This document shows positions 1 to 5,123 of a stretch of DNA of 7,922 bases, in pieces. The position numbers and the translations under genes are program-made. Positions within the stretch are counted from its first letter, which is position 1. Every line of letters begins with the position of its first letter. Source of the stretch: Acidobacteriota bacterium. Lineage in GTDB: Bacteria; Acidobacteriota; Terriglobia; Terriglobales; Acidobacteriaceae. Below the pieces are notes generated by a model. That model was not told where the DNA came from. It saw only the letters and a program-made list of their open reading frames with translations, and searched no databases. The stretch covers positions 1 to 7,922 of the forward strand of contig QIAI01000137.1 in the NCBI GenBank assembly GCA_003224995.1. Direction: 5' to 3'.

Positions 1-1
1 A

Positions 2-52
2 CTCACCTCTCGCACTGCGAAGATGAACGCAGCCTCCACCGGCAAGCCCTAG
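2..52 (+). CDS. possible C-terminal end of an upstream gene (partial)
   Basis: One plus-strand frame is open from the window edge and ends in TAG at 50-52; it reads LTSRTAKMNAASTGKP. The other two forward frames give an early TGA (frame 3) or run on into the repeat (frame 1). The stop falls in the CTAG where the left inverted-repeat arm begins, so the repeat may start right at the gene end. Sixteen residues are too few to identify a family, and a minus-strand gene or non-coding sequence cannot be excluded. Confidence 0.25.
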   Translation, partial: LTSRTAKMNAASTGKP

Positions 53-168
53 TGTCGTGTCCCGCAAAATTCGCGGCATAAGCCTGTCATCCCGATCCCG
101 CAAACTCGCTAGCATAAGTCTGTCATCCCAACCGGAGCGAAGCGGAGTGGAGGGAACTTGTGTTTTCA
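49..168 (+). repeat. left arm of a long inverted repeat, with internal 36-bp duplication
   Basis: This stretch matches the reverse complement of 606-682. Shared blocks are the outer CTAGTGTC followed by GTCCC, then ATTCGCGGCATAAG, CTGTCATCCC, the ACCGGAGCG block and the GGAGTGGAGGG block, ending in CTTGTGTTTTCAA. The left arm is longer because one unit is duplicated: 61-96 and 97-132 are imperfect tandem copies with a 36-base period, both starting CCCGCAAA and containing GCATAAG and CTGTCATCCC. Translation gives the phantom peptide SSQPERSGVEGT, which I recognise as a recurrent misannotation of dispersed repeats. It may be half of a non-autonomous mobile element or an independent repeat copy. 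Confidence 0.75.
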
Positions 169-605
169 AGGAATTGTTCTCTTCACTCAGGATTATCCTT
201 GGCGTCCTCTGCGCACCCCTCCGCGCTTTCTGCGGTTTAAGATTTTTCTCCAAGCCCCTTAACCATCGAGGTACATCTCCGAAACCTAAGCGTGAAAAGC
301 TTCCTTCCTCCCACCGTTCCCCGACTGAGCGTCGAACTAACCCACGGTTCAGGCACGTGAACAAGCCCCCTCTCCCACAGATTACCTTCCTGACTCCCCT
401 TCGCTGTCTTCGTGCCAAAGCCCCATGAAACCACTTCCTGGCTAAAAGCCATCCTCACCAGCCCCAAAATTCTGAGAATCACTCCTTCCCTCCCACACCT
501 TAACCAAACCGGTTCGTTCCTTAGGAGATACCTGCAAGTTCGCTAACAAACAATCAAACTAGTGTGATATCCCAGAAATGAATATGCACAAGGAAAGTCG
601 ATCGT
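169..605. other. gene-free interior between the inverted repeat arms
   Basis: I see no credible gene here. The open frames on both strands lack a ribosome binding site and have the odd composition of non-coding DNA. Roughly 197-246 belongs to a second dispersed repeat type (listed separately). The rest, about 250-605, is pyrimidine-rich on the plus strand with no transposase fragment, hairpin terminator or promoter that I can defend. Confidence 0.6.
197..246 (+). repeat. dispersed intergenic repeat of the 'CTGCGGTTTAA' type
   Basis: The core TCTGCGGTTTAAGATTT at 229-245 recurs exactly at 2339-2355 in another intergenic gap. The preceding sequence (CTTGGCGTCCTCTGCG, then CCGCGCTTTCTGCGG) is the usual build of a short intergenic repeat that I recall from acidobacterial and related genomes. 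Only the 17-base core is shared within this window; the extent to the left is inferred from the internal quasi-repeats. Confidence 0.55.
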
Positions 606-682
606 TGAAAACACAAGTCCCTCCACTCCGCTCCGGTCGGGATGACAGACTTATGCCGCGAATTTGAGGGACAGGACACTAG
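606..682 (-). repeat. right arm of the long inverted repeat
   Basis: Reverse complement of the 49-168 arm, carrying one copy of the unit that is duplicated there. Matching runs include GAAAACACAAG, CCGCTCCGGT, GGGATGACAGACTTATG, CCGCGAATTTG and the terminal GGACACTAG. The outermost bases of the two arms form CTAGTGTC and GACACTAG. No obvious target-site duplication is seen just outside (AAGCC before 49, AGTTC after 682). Confidence 0.75.
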
Positions 683-691
683 AGTTCATTA

Positions 692-726
692 ACCTGAGAC
701 CTGAAATCTGACACCCGAGACCTGAA
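692..726 (+). repeat. short direct repeat GAGACCTGAA with 21-base spacing
   Basis: GAGACCTGAA occurs at 696-705 and again at 717-726, with CTGAAATCTGACACCC between. The arrangement resembles the 'acctgagacctgaa' repeats scattered between genes in related genomes (recalled, not searched). It lies just upstream of the TonB-C gene and ends about 40 bases before its putative promoter. Confidence 0.45.
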
Positions 727-746
727 CTGAAATTACCTCCGTTATC

Positions 747-774
747 TTTACGGAACCCATCAGTTGGCTAGGAT
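747..774 (+). promoter_or_regulatory. weak candidate promoter of the TonB-C gene
   Basis: TTTACG at 747-752 and TAGGAT at 769-774 are separated by 16 bases, a fair sigma70-like fit. Transcription would start near 781, just ahead of the Shine-Dalgarno at 784-788. Both hexamers deviate from consensus, so this is tentative. Confidence 0.3.
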
Positions 775-795
775 GAAAAGAACGAGGGCGACTCT

Positions 796-1131
796 ATGCG
801 TCTGTGGTTCCGAGGCACAGGCCTGCTGGTGTGCGCACTTCTCCTGCTTGCGGCAAGTCCAGGTTCTCGCGCCGAGGACGCCGCCGAGAGCAAGCGCAAG
901 ATGATCACCAAAATCGTTCCGATTTATCCCATGCTCGCCCAGAAAATGGGCATCGCCGGATCAGTAAAAATTGAAGCGACCGTCGTCCCTAACGGAACCG
1001 TAAAGTCTGCCGCCATTCTGGGGGGCCATCCCGTCCTGGCTCAGGCCGGGCTGGAAGCGGTTAACAAATGTAAGTGGGAGTCGGCCTCGCACGAAACCAA
1101 GGAAGTCGTCGTTCTCAATTTCCATCCCTAA
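796..1131 (+). CDS. secreted TonB C-terminal domain protein
   Basis: A 111-residue protein made of a signal peptide plus one TonB C-terminal (TonB_C) domain. The N-terminus has basic residues, a Leu/Ala/Val-rich core at about 9-20 and a likely signal peptidase cut after SRA at 24-26. The domain follows at about 42-110, with the family pattern YPMLAQ (44-49), then AGSVKIEATVVPNGTVK, then GHPVLAQAGLEAV and the closing strand VVVLNFHP. Unlike a true TonB it has no membrane anchor helix or Pro-rich spacer, so it is unlikely to be a complete energy transducer. Stand-alone copies like this are common in Acidobacteriota and their role is unknown. The ATG is supported by GAGGG at 784-788, 7 bases upstream. 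It converges on the membrane protein gene with only 12 bases between stops. Confidence 0.88.
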   Translation: MRLWFRGTGLLVCALLLLAASPGSRAEDAAESKRKMITKIVPIYPMLAQKMGIAGSVKIEATVVPNGTVKSAAILGGHPVLAQAGLEAVNKCKWESASHETKEVVVLNFHP

Positions 1132-1143
1132 CCGATCCCGTCT

Positions 1144-1722
1144 CTAGCGCGCCACACTCTCCACCACTTTCGGCCAGAGCCATCCAAAGGTTCCCGCCGT
1201 GAGCAGCGCATACACCAACCCGTCGATTAATTCCTTCAGCGTCATGCCCCACGTCTGCCCTTTCCAGATTCCATTAGGCAGCACTCCCAAGCCGTATGCC
1301 AAAAACGCCGCGGTTCCCGCCACCCGAAATACCGCAGGGTAGTGCATCCCCGTTGGCACGGTATGACCCGTAAGATACGCCACGAAAAAACTGACCAGTA
1401 AGCAATAGCCGAACCACAATCCCAGAAACTTCGGCATGGCGGGCGGACCAGGCGGCATCACCGCGATGGTTCCCACCGGTCCCTGTTTGTACTTCTCGAG
1501 CGCCGCCGGCGACTTCATATCCTTGGGCAGGCAATAAGGAAACACATAAAGACCGCGTCGCAATCCCGCCGCGCGCAGCGCACTCATCACCGCTTCTTCA
1601 TCGGGAAGCTTCTGATAGTCGTTGCGATGGTAAGTCAGCACCATGTGCAGAATCGAACTGGCGACGAAGACAATCACCGCCGATAGCACAATCGGCAGCC
1701 ACAGCGCAGAAAGTGGAACCAT
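1144..1722 (-). CDS. conserved four-helix membrane protein, unknown function
   Basis: I chose the ATG at 1722 (192 residues) rather than the in-frame GTG at 1743, because a perfect AGGAGG (1734-1729 on the minus strand) lies between them, 6 bases before the ATG. Hydrophobic segments sit at about 8-29, 99-118, 133-152 and 168-185, so it is likely an inner-membrane protein with four helices. A soluble loop of about 70 residues follows helix 1 and contains HRNDYQKLPDEEAV, a YVFPYC motif and a Pro/Gly-rich stretch near 82-97. I recognise the general look from acidobacterial hypothetical proteins but cannot name a family or activity. The gene is divergent from the VOC-fold gene and probably monocistronic. 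Confidence 0.82.
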   Translation of the reverse strand: MVPLSALWLPIVLSAVIVFVASSILHMVLTYHRNDYQKLPDEEAVMSALRAAGLRRGLYVFPYCLPKDMKSPAALEKYKQGPVGTIAVMPPGPPAMPKFLGLWFGYCLLVSFFVAYLTGHTVPTGMHYPAVFRVAGTAAFLAYGLGVLPNGIWKGQTWGMTLKELIDGLVYALLTAGTFGWLWPKVVESVAR

Positions 1723-1761
1723 CCCAAACCTCCTCAAATACACATGCCAAAAGGTCCCCGC

Positions 1762-1790
1762 ACCCTACCCTCCCGAATCAAACCGGTCAA
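1762..1790 (-). promoter_or_regulatory. candidate promoter of the membrane protein gene
   Basis: On the minus strand TTGACC (1790-1785) is followed after exactly 17 bases by TAGGGT (1767-1762). Transcription would begin near 1755 and give a leader of about 33 bases that carries the AGGAGG. The -35 is good and the -10 is moderate. Confidence 0.45.
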
Positions 1791-1831
1791 CAGCCGCGGA
1801 GCCGCACAGTCCAATGCCATAATGACAACCC

Positions 1832-2224
1832 ATGCCGCAAACCCTCGCGCACATTGCCATCGTCGTCCGCAACTACGACGAGGCCATCGCCTTCTATATC
1901 AACATCCTTGGCTTCCGCGTCCTCGAGGACAGCGATCTCGGCGCCGGCAAGCGTTGGGTGCTAGTCGCGCCTGACGGTTCTACCGGCACCGCGCTACTGC
2001 TCGCCCAGGCTGCCACTCCCGAACAATCCTCGCGCATCGGAAATCAAACCGGGGGCCGCGTCTTCCTCTTCCTGCACACCGACGACTTCTGGCGCGACTA
2101 CCGTTCGCTTCAATCCCACAACGTTGAATTTGTCCGCCCACCAAAAGAGGAACCGTACGGCACGGTCGCCGTCTTCAAAGATCTTTACGGAAACCTATGG
2201 GACCTGATTGAACGCAAGCCCTAG
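1832..2224 (+). CDS. VOC family / glyoxalase-bleomycin resistance fold protein
   Basis: A 130-residue protein of the vicinal oxygen chelate superfamily, full length for a single-chain two-module member. Module 1 opens with HIAIVV (His7), followed by the helix DEAIAFYINILGF (16-28). Module 2 has FLFLHTDDF (His82), the helix around 86-96, then PYGTVAVFKDLYGNLWDLIE. His7, His82 and Asp124 (or Glu127) sit where metal ligands are found in the superfamily; the usual final Glu is an Asp here. Substrate cannot be told: members include glyoxalases, dioxygenases and drug-resistance proteins. The ATG fits the first beta strand of the fold. No Shine-Dalgarno is seen, but CATAAT at 1818-1823 lies 8 bases before the ATG, so a leaderless message is possible. 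Confidence 0.9.
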   Translation: MPQTLAHIAIVVRNYDEAIAFYINILGFRVLEDSDLGAGKRWVLVAPDGSTGTALLLAQAATPEQSSRIGNQTGGRVFLFLHTDDFWRDYRSLQSHNVEFVRPPKEEPYGTVAVFKDLYGNLWDLIERKP

Positions 2225-2426
2225 CCGAAGACCATCGGCCCTACGCGGCCACACGTTCCTGCGAAGAAGTCAAAGAGCAATCAACGAACCACCGAACAGA
2301 CGATTCGCCGCGAACCCTGCAGGCCTTTCGCTACGATCTCTGCGGTTTAAGATTTGTTGTTGCGAACGCAAGCCAACTACCCGCCGCTACCTGGGAAAAC
2401 TTCCGCAGCAACCCGCGGCTCGCCCA
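2225..2426. other. gene-free gap with a repeat and a weak hairpin
   Basis: The gap lies between two convergent genes, so no promoter is expected. Directly at the VOC stop, GCCGA (2224-2228) and TCGGC (2235-2239) could form a 5-bp hairpin, but no T-run follows, so I do not call a terminator. The dispersed repeat core at 2339-2355 is the only recognisable element. A long plus-strand frame crossing here is the complement of the DUF4230 gene. Confidence 0.5.
2339..2355 (+). repeat. second copy of the 'CTGCGGTTTAA' dispersed repeat
   Basis: TCTGCGGTTTAAGATTT is identical to 229-245. The upstream part (GGCCTTTCGCTACGATC) only loosely resembles that of the first copy, so the copies share the right end and have diverged to the left. 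Confidence 0.55.
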
Positions 2427-3077
2427 TCAATCAAACTCTACCTGCTCAAATCCCAATCCCTGCAACAGGCTCATCAAGGTCGTCCGCGCATTCAGGTTGG
2501 CGGTCTTCAAAATCCCATCCAGCAATGCCGCCTGTTGCAACTGCCGCTCAGCCTCTTCTCGAACTTTGCTCTCCAGGTTCGGATCCACCGGCACCAGCAA
2601 CCCGGTCTGCCGCGAATACACCCGCGTCCGCGCATTGTCGACCCGCGTCGAAAACACTTGCGCATTCGGCAGCCGCAGCCGCACTCTCTTACCTGTCAGG
2701 ACAACGTCGCCACTTTTCAACCCAGTGAAATCCACTCCCGCCACGACCTCTCCATGCACCAGCATGAGCAACCGGTCGCCCGCGAGGAAATCCGGCAGAA
2801 CTGCATTTTCCCGCTCGCCGCTGACGATCTTATCCATGGTGTAGACCACGGTCTCCAATCGCTGCAGCTGTTGAATCTTGTTCACCACCGTGGGCTGGCT
2901 GACGTCGATTTGCGTATTTCGGCCCAACCATCGGGCGGCCCATCCACTCCATGCGGACGGCGCTGCCTGGCGCGCTATGACGAGCATGGCCAATGCTCCC
3001 ACCGCAATTCCGAGCACCACACCTGCCCACCGGCGCCCGGCGAAGTCACTCCGCTGCTGTGGTTCCAGTCCCGGCAT
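2427..3077 (-). CDS. DUF4230 family membrane-anchored protein
   Basis: A 216-residue protein from the ATG at 3077; an in-frame TTG at 3098 would add seven residues and has no better signal. A basic N-terminus leads into a single membrane helix at about 18-35. The C-terminal part faces outward and matches the DUF4230 layout as I know it: PTVVNKIQQLQRLETVVYTM (62-81), an AGVDFTGLKSGDV segment, a strand RVRLRLPNAQVFSTRVD, then RVYSRQTGLLVPVD, and finally a helix of acidic and Gln/Ala residues ending in LLQGLGFEQVEF. Function is unknown in the family. No clear Shine-Dalgarno; TATGTT on the minus strand lies 9 bases before the ATG and could drive a leaderless message. The 62-residue gene lies 154 bases upstream on the same strand. 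Confidence 0.82.
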   Translation of the reverse strand: MPGLEPQQRSDFAGRRWAGVVLGIAVGALAMLVIARQAAPSAWSGWAARWLGRNTQIDVSQPTVVNKIQQLQRLETVVYTMDKIVSGERENAVLPDFLAGDRLLMLVHGEVVAGVDFTGLKSGDVVLTGKRVRLRLPNAQVFSTRVDNARTRVYSRQTGLLVPVDPNLESKVREEAERQLQQAALLDGILKTANLNARTTLMSLLQGLGFEQVEFD

Positions 3078-3231
3078 AACTACCGGAACATAGCACAATC
3101 GCGAACGTTTCTACTTCTGTTGTTGTGTTGGCTTTCAGCCTCGGAACCATCCGCCGCGACGCTTTACGTTGGCGCGGTGCGATGGTTCCGGATGCTGCAG
3201 GCGGGATACTGAAGGGGAACGCCCGGCGTCG

Positions 3232-3420
3232 CTAATTCACTCCCGATGCCGACGGATCGGTCAAGGCGATCAACTGCCCCACGGGATAGTCTTCTTGGGT
3301 AAGCGGAATGTCAGGGTCAGGATTGACGATGGTGAGAACTTCACCGCTGATGTTTCCTTGAATGGTCAGACTTTGGCTCTCGACTGCAATCACTCGATAG
3401 GTTTCGTCAAACATCGCCAT
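3232..3420 (-). CDS. small 62-residue protein, unknown function
   Basis: Starts MAMFDETYRVIAVESQSLTI and ends with LIALTDPSASGVN. It appears soluble and rich in beta-strand-forming residues, with acidic turns around NPDPDIPLTQEDYPVG; there is no signal peptide, cysteine or membrane segment. The start is well supported by AAGGAG on the minus strand (3431-3426), 5 bases before the ATG; the alternative Met3 would be too far. The strong ribosome binding site and regular alternation of hydrophobic residues argue that it is real. I do not recognise a named domain. It has its own candidate promoter about 75 bases upstream. Confidence 0.72.
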   Translation of the reverse strand: MAMFDETYRVIAVESQSLTIQGNISGEVLTIVNPDPDIPLTQEDYPVGQLIALTDPSASGVN

Positions 3421-3494
3421 GGCATCTCCTTCCTTGCATGGTTAGATGCATCACGAAAGATCGCGGACGAGAGAGTTGCCGGATCTAAGAGCTC

Positions 3495-3522
3495 ATAATG
3501 CGCAAAACTTTTGTAATCACAA
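3495..3522 (-). promoter_or_regulatory. candidate promoter of the 62-residue gene
   Basis: On the minus strand TTGTGA (3522-3517) and CATTAT (3500-3495) are 16 bases apart. The start of transcription would be near 3488, giving a leader of about 68 bases that contains a small TGCAT...ATGCA dyad just upstream of the ribosome binding site. Confidence 0.4.
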
Positions 3523-3799
3523 GTACATGCACGGCGCCCAACCCTGCAATGTTCCGTGCGCTCCATCCAACGCAATGGCGCGCACTCCCAAGATACACGT
3601 CAGCCTCTTGTTTTGAACCCCGAAGTCGCACTTTCGTTTCGGAAAAAATTTTTGACTCGCACCTTTTTGACCGCTCCCACATACACCCGTACTGAACTCT
3701 ACGCTGTTTCCTGTACAGCCACGATCTGAAAATGGGCATCCTTCTATGTAACCGTTTCGTCGCAAACGTCACTCAGTTACTTTGAGGAGTCCTTCAACT
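3523..3799. other. gene-free leader region of the lipoprotein gene with a compact hairpin
   Basis: With 3421-3522, this makes nearly 380 bases without a gene. Short open frames on both strands here have no ribosome binding site and no protein-like pattern. TTGACT and TTGACC occur at 3649-3654 and 3668-3673, but neither has a good -10 at the right distance. Just before the lipoprotein start, CGTTT (3753-3757) and AAACG (3764-3768) form a stem with loop CGTCGC, flanked by GTAAC (3748-3752) and GTTAC (3776-3780). This nested dyad ends 3 bases before the Shine-Dalgarno and could influence translation. Confidence 0.4.
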
Positions 3800-4132
3800 A
3801 TGAAAACCAAGCTAGCCATCTTGCTGGTAACAGGCCTGACCCTGATCGGCTGTGGTGCGAGCAGCAAGAATGGTGGCAACGTTAACGGCAATTGGACCGC
3901 CACCTTAATGGACACCCATAACACTCAGGTGCTCGCTTTCAACACTTCCATCGTTCAGTCCGGCAACGGATCTCTGAGCATCAGCAACTTCTCATTCACC
4001 ACCAACTCCGCTTGCTTCGTTTCAGGAGAAACTGAAGCCGGCTCGTTCTCATTGACCGGCGATTTCAATGGCAAAGTGTCCGGCAAATTTGGAATGAGCG
4101 TTCAAACACGATCACCGGCACCTGGTCCTTAA
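3800..4132 (+). CDS. lipoprotein with frameshifted C-terminus
   Basis: The product starts MKTKLAILLVTGLTLIGC, a classic lipoprotein signal with lipobox LIGC (Cys18). The mature part is rich in Asn, Ser, Thr and Gly, with alternating strands such as NGNWTATLMDTHNTQVLAF and FSFTTNSACFVSGETEAGSF. It is probably a secreted beta-structured lipoprotein of unknown function; I recall similar sequences from acidobacterial genomes. GAGGAG at 3784-3789 lies 10 bases before this ATG; an in-frame TTG at 3782 overlaps that signal and is not the start. The frame runs to TAA at 4130-4132, but its last ten or so codons (TRSPAPGP) read out of frame through a better-looking tail. Expect this 110-residue product to be damaged, or a base to be wrong in the assembly. 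Confidence 0.75.
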   Translation: MKTKLAILLVTGLTLIGCGASSKNGGNVNGNWTATLMDTHNTQVLAFNTSIVQSGNGSLSISNFSFTTNSACFVSGETEAGSFSLTGDFNGKVSGKFGMSVQTRSPAPGP

Positions 4133-4185
4133 CCGGCAGTTCCGGCTGTACCGGCAACGGCACCTTCACCATGAACAAAATGTAG
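4098..4185 (+). pseudogene. lost C-terminal tail of the lipoprotein, in the -1 frame
   Basis: Read one frame over, the sequence gives SNTITGTWSLTGSSGC and then TGNGTFTMNKM before TAG at 4183-4185. This continues the composition and strand pattern of the lipoprotein, including a Cys that could pair with the one at about position 73 of the precursor. Restoring one G near 4097 (AGC GGT TCA AAC) would fuse both parts. Alternatively, a longer segment was lost between VQ and NTITG, since relatives I recall have an extra linker there. The tail is clearly protein-like, so the frameshift is well supported even though its cause is not. Confidence 0.7.
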
Positions 4186-4210
4186 CTTCCCCGCAATCAT
4201 CCCCAGCGAA

Positions 4211-4255
4211 CGAACCTGTCCGGTAGCAGGCTTGCTCCTGCGACCGGACTGTTCG
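4211..4255. repeat. strong 45-base palindrome (hairpin)
   Basis: Three nested stems can be read directly: CGAAC (4211-4215) with GTTCG (4251-4255), GTCCGGT (4218-4224) with ACCGGAC (4243-4249), and GCAGG (4226-4230) with CCTGC (4237-4241), with loop CTTGCT. That is 17 pairs with only small interruptions. It lies 25 bases after the lipoprotein's original stop and just before the multicopper oxidase remnant. With no T-run it is not a canonical intrinsic terminator; it may be a REP-like palindrome or a transcript-end structure. Confidence 0.7.
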
Positions 4256-4268
4256 CACTCATTACTGA

Positions 4269-4786
4269 AGTGGCTGGACCGGTGCCGGCGATCAAGTCAC
4301 GCCCATGATTCAGCCCGGAAAGTCGTTTGAGGTTTTCATCAATCCTCCCCGGGCTGGAACTTTTATTTATCACACTCACATGAACGATATGCCGCAACTC
4401 AGCTCCGGCCTCTACGGCCCGATCATTGTGTTGCCTCCCGGTGAGGTCTTCCATCCCGCAACCGACCGTGTCTTTGTCATTAGCCGCAACGGGATGCGCA
4501 CCGACGGAGAATTACTCCTGAACGGTGCAGCCCGGCCGGAACCTCAACGCTGGATCGCTGGACAGCCCTATCGACTTCGGTTCATCAACATCAACGCGAA
4601 CAACACCATCATCGTAAATTTGCTTCGCTGACGTCTCCGGCAACATTTTTGATTGCCCCCGGCGAAACCTACGACTTCCAGGTTCGGCCGGAACGCGACG
4701 GGAATATGGAATTAACTCTCGATCTGCTTTTACTGAAGGAGAAGGTGACCCAAGCCATCCAAGTGGATTCAGGAGCTTTGCCATAG
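4269..4786 (+). pseudogene. multicopper oxidase remnant: truncated, internally deleted and frameshifted
   Basis: The first frame (4269-4631, stop TGA at 4266 just upstream) reads WTGAGDQVTPMIQPGKSFEV, then PPRAGTFIYHTHMNDM, then QLSSGLYGPIIVLPPGE, unmistakable for a multicopper oxidase cupredoxin domain, with the copper-binding HTH at 4371-4379. It continues with DRVFVISRNG and the second-domain start YRLRFININANNTIIVNLLR, then stops. About 15 bases later another frame resumes with PATFLIAPGETYDFQVRPER and runs to KVTQAIQV and TAG at 4784-4786, close to the expected C-terminus. The segment usually joining these parts (WR..AKDGADLP) is absent. The N-terminal half, including the HWHG copper motif, is missing. 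There is no start signal, so it is non-functional. Intact homologues are thought to oxidise metals or phenolics in the periplasm. Confidence 0.85.
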
Positions 4787-4831
4787 CCGCCCGACCCAAG
4801 CCATCCCAGTGCAGCCTGCAGCTTTGCCATA
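4747..4831 (+). repeat. imperfect 46-base tandem duplication at the oxidase end
   Basis: GACCCAAGCCATCC at 4747-4760 recurs at 4793-4806, and GCTTTGCCATA at 4775-4785 recurs at 4821-4831, both with an offset of 46 bases. The second copy read in the remnant's sense gives TQAIPVQPAALP, a more typical oxidase tail than the first copy's TQAIQVDSGALP. The duplication or its divergence therefore occurred after, or along with, the decay of the gene. Confidence 0.7.
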
Positions 4832-5123
4832 CTCGGCCAGGTTGTAGCACACTTCTCTTACGGACTGATGTGGGGCTCGAACGCAAACAAATTAGAGACG
4901 CAAGAAATTAGAATTGTCATCCTGAGCGTAGCGAAGGACCCGCTTTCTCCGTCTGGATCAAACCCTACCGTCGTTTTCTCTGCTGATCTTCGCTGGCACG
5001 CGAGCACATTTTATCGCCCAGGCGGGGCCACTAAAAACTACAGTCTTCCTTCTGCCCCTCCTCGGCACTTTCACGTATGGGCATCCGCGTTCACGAACAT
5101 CTACCTTCAGACTCGGAAAAACT
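4832..5123. other. gene-free stretch upstream of the Pro-rich protein
   Basis: Apart from the dispersed repeat at 4914-4945 I see nothing functional. A 95-codon plus-strand frame runs through it, but part of it is the repeat (IVILSVAKDP) and it has no ribosome binding site. No promoter for the Pro-rich gene stands out. Confidence 0.5.
4914..4945 (+). repeat. dispersed intergenic repeat 'GTCATCCTGAGCG'
   Basis: TTGTCATCCTGAGCGTAGCG followed by AAGGACCC is a widely scattered intergenic repeat in several soil-bacterial lineages, from memory. It shares the GTCATCC...GAGCG.AGCG.AG layout with the arms at 49-168 and 606-682 (CTGTCATCCC...GGAGCGAAGCGGAG), suggesting one broad repeat family with three copies in this window. 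Confidence 0.65.

Noticed and set aside
57..428. 123-codon plus-strand frame (and an 81-codon minus-strand frame at 237-482)
   Set aside because: The translation is made of dispersed-repeat phantoms (SSQPERSGVEGT, LGVLCAPLRAFCGLRFF) with no ribosome binding site.
2224..2239. Hairpin at the VOC gene stop as an intrinsic terminator
   Set aside because: Only five pairs and no following T-run.
2208..3212. 334-codon plus-strand frame
   Set aside because: It is the longest complete frame but antisense to the DUF4230 gene. Its Arg/Gln/His/Pro-rich translation is typical of a shadow frame, while the minus strand shows clear domain structure.
3485..3772. Overlapping frames on both strands in the lipoprotein leader region
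   Set aside because: No ribosome binding site, Cys/Arg-rich composition and no protein-like pattern.
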